Source of the DNA: PALSA-1296 sp037143335
GTDB lineage: Bacteria; Bacteroidota; Ignavibacteria; Palsa-1295
Length of the DNA: 39,176 nucleotides
Reading direction: 5' to 3'
NCBI GenBank assembly: GCA_037143335.1
Contig: JBAWZA010000022.1
Span: 1 to 39,176, forward strand
The notes beneath the pieces were generated by a model. It was given only the letters and a program-made list of their open reading frames with translations, did no database searches and was not told the origin of the DNA. Positions 38,044 to 39,176 of the stretch are shown piece by piece; position 1 is the stretch's first letter; each line of letters starts with the position of its first letter. The position numbers and the translations under genes are program-made.

Positions 38044-39012
38044 TTACTCATGGATAATCTTCACTGTCTTCACCTCACCACCCATTGTTGAAAGCCGTAC
38101 ATAGTAGGTGCCCCTCGGTAAGATTTTTCCATCCAACTTCCAATACACATCACCCGCTGAGAAAAATTGATTCTCAATAAAAAATGATCTACCAAGGATA
38201 TCAAATATCTCAAGCCGTAGCATCATCGCATCGCTGATGGTAGTCAGTAAGGTAGTTGCATCGGTGAAGGGATTAATCGTAGCGGAAATATCCCCAAGTC
38301 CGTGTATGATATGCTTCCCTTGAGGGATTACATTTTGCGGCCCCCGAAGAATTGAAAAACCTATCTCATCTATTGTTTTGGAAGAAGTGTCAATAGGAGT
38401 TGCAATTGAATCACGAACAGAGTCACGCCAAATTTGAAGTTGTTTATCACGAGTAGCCTTGCGTAAAGCTAACAGCTCTACAGTTTCATATGGGCATCTA
38501 TTCATACTTAATAAGTAGTCAACTATTGCAATTCCACCATTTCGATCTGGCCCGTTTCCCGGAATAAAATAGTTCAAAGTCGCTAACATAGCATTTACAT
38601 CTTCACAGTAATAATGAACATCGGTAGTGTTCAGATACAATACTTTCTTCAGCCATTCCCGATACTCAAGCCATCTTGTGTTATCCGAACTCATTCCTTG
38701 AGCATCACCTGTAATTTCATTGAATGCATGCCATGGCTTGCCACAGCCATCAACAAATAATAAATTAGCACAAGATTCAATAAATAGACGTAACGAGTCA
38801 AATCCCTTTCTATCATTCTCAGGGTAACCCGTTTGAAACCACCGATTGCCTGAGTAGTAGAGGTTGTTACAAAATTGTTGTGAACTATCTAAAGGAATAG
38901 CGGCAAACGGCAGTATTTCGTGACTATTGGGACCGCTAGTCTGTGCAGATACTGTTGCCCTCCAGAAAAAAACAGCGCAAATTATAAATGCGATATAAAA
39001 TATTTTATTCAT
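38044..39012 (-). CDS. Secreted protein with T9SS sorting domain
   Basis: The open frame begins at 39054, but the ATG at 39012 gives MNKIFYIAFIICAVFFW, a signal peptide with cleavage near VSAQ, so I choose it (322 residues). The mature domain (about 25-240) is rich in aromatic residues and Cys (CNNLYYSGNRWF, LLFVDGCGKPWHAF, WLEYREWLKKVLYLN) and probably partly helical. No family recognised. From about 245 there is a T9SS-type C-terminal domain: MMLRLEIFDILGRSFF, then LPRGTYYVRLSTMGG and a final KTVKIIHE. Function unknown. It is bracketed by the same two palindromic repeats on each side. Confidence 0.86.
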   Translation of the reverse strand: MNKIFYIAFIICAVFFWRATVSAQTSGPNSHEILPFAAIPLDSSQQFCNNLYYSGNRWFQTGYPENDRKGFDSLRLFIESCANLLFVDGCGKPWHAFNEITGDAQGMSSDNTRWLEYREWLKKVLYLNTTDVHYYCEDVNAMLATLNYFIPGNGPDRNGGIAIVDYLLSMNRCPYETVELLALRKATRDKQLQIWRDSVRDSIATPIDTSSKTIDEIGFSILRGPQNVIPQGKHIIHGLGDISATINPFTDATTLLTTISDAMMLRLEIFDILGRSFFIENQFFSAGDVYWKLDGKILPRGTYYVRLSTMGGEVKTVKIIHE

Positions 39013-39100
39013 GAATGATCTTAATGGTACTAACCCCACAACTATCGATGTCATTCCCGTTGGAGGGATGAAACGGGATTGCTTAGCGGAAAGGGGATTG

Positions 39101-39128
39101 GACGGACGGACTAAGAGTCCATCCCACT
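39101..39128. repeat. Repeat A, copy 2
   Basis: Same orientation as the core of copy 1 (37949-37976), with differences only at two positions (a/t and g/a). The left arm of the palindrome is not conserved here. It is intergenic, 89 bp upstream of the T9SS gene start. Confidence 0.75.
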
Positions 39129-39160
39129 AAATAGAGGACTTTTTGTGAAGCCCGAGACTG

Positions 39161-39176
39161 GATTCCCGCCTTCGCG
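39161..39176. repeat. Repeat B, copy 2, cut by the window edge
   Basis: GATTCCCGCCTTCGCG matches the reverse complement of the 38001-38020 region (ATTCCCGC...GGCGGGAAT context). The second arm lies beyond the window end. Confidence 0.6.

Noticed and set aside
37912..39176. Repeats A and B as a CRISPR array
   Set aside because: Two copies of each lie over 1 kb apart with a gene between them; there is no regular spacer pattern and no cas gene.

Overview
The window looks like an ordinary chromosomal stretch from a member of the Bacteroidota/Chlorobiota (FCB) supergroup, most like the Kapabacteria/Ignavibacteria side of it. This is inference from gene content, not from a search. The supporting signs are: five secreted proteins with type IX secretion (T9SS) C-terminal sorting domains, including the NPFNPST-type linker; a PorE-like OmpA protein; a DUF3098 membrane protein; an S16 ribosomal protein with a long Ala/Glu/Lys tail; and repeated TAnnTTTG promoter elements of the Bacteroidetes type. 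I see no tRNA, rRNA, CRISPR array, insertion sequence or prophage module.

Layout. 1-3.5 kb: a HAD phosphatase (probably frameshifted near the window edge) divergent from DNA polymerase I. 3.5-6.8 kb: a large secreted fibre-like protein with YadA/Hep_Hag head repeats, and 5-formyltetrahydrofolate cyclo-ligase. 6.9-10.0 kb: a three-gene peptide-type ABC importer (two permeases, one ATPase) convergent with an agmatinase-type ureohydrolase. 11-18.6 kb: three T9SS cargo proteins (small secreted protein, M36-like metallopeptidase, BNR/Asp-box propeller protein) and a small unknown. 18.8-22.1 kb: an acyl-CoA carboxylase beta subunit and IMP dehydrogenase, separated by a palindromic repeat. 22.2-26.1 kb: a 46-codon relic of a TIR-domain gene, a VioB-type ferritin-like protein, the PorE-like OmpA protein and a CTP-dependent lipid kinase. 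26.2-31.0 kb: a plus-strand series of outer-membrane barrel, solitary adenine methyltransferase, IspH and ZapE. 31.0-34.1 kb: another T9SS cargo, then rpsP and rimM. 34.1-37.0 kb: minus-strand DUF3098, LolD, LolC/E and an exported protein. 37.2-39.2 kb: a cysteine dioxygenase-like cupin and a T9SS cargo gene flanked on both sides by the same pair of palindromic repeats.

Taken together, housekeeping genes (polA, guaB, ispH, rpsP, rimM, lolD) are interleaved with a cell-envelope/secretion repertoire. The PorE-like protein and the T9SS cargos imply a working T9SS elsewhere in the genome; none of the core translocon genes is here. The least ordinary items are the truncated TIR gene, which is too short for usual ORF cut-offs; the VioB-like ferritin protein next to the PorE-like gene; the outer-membrane barrel with a large insert, placed 3 nt before a solitary methyltransferase; and the paired repeats bracketing a secreted-protein gene. 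I did not find a complete new multi-gene system.
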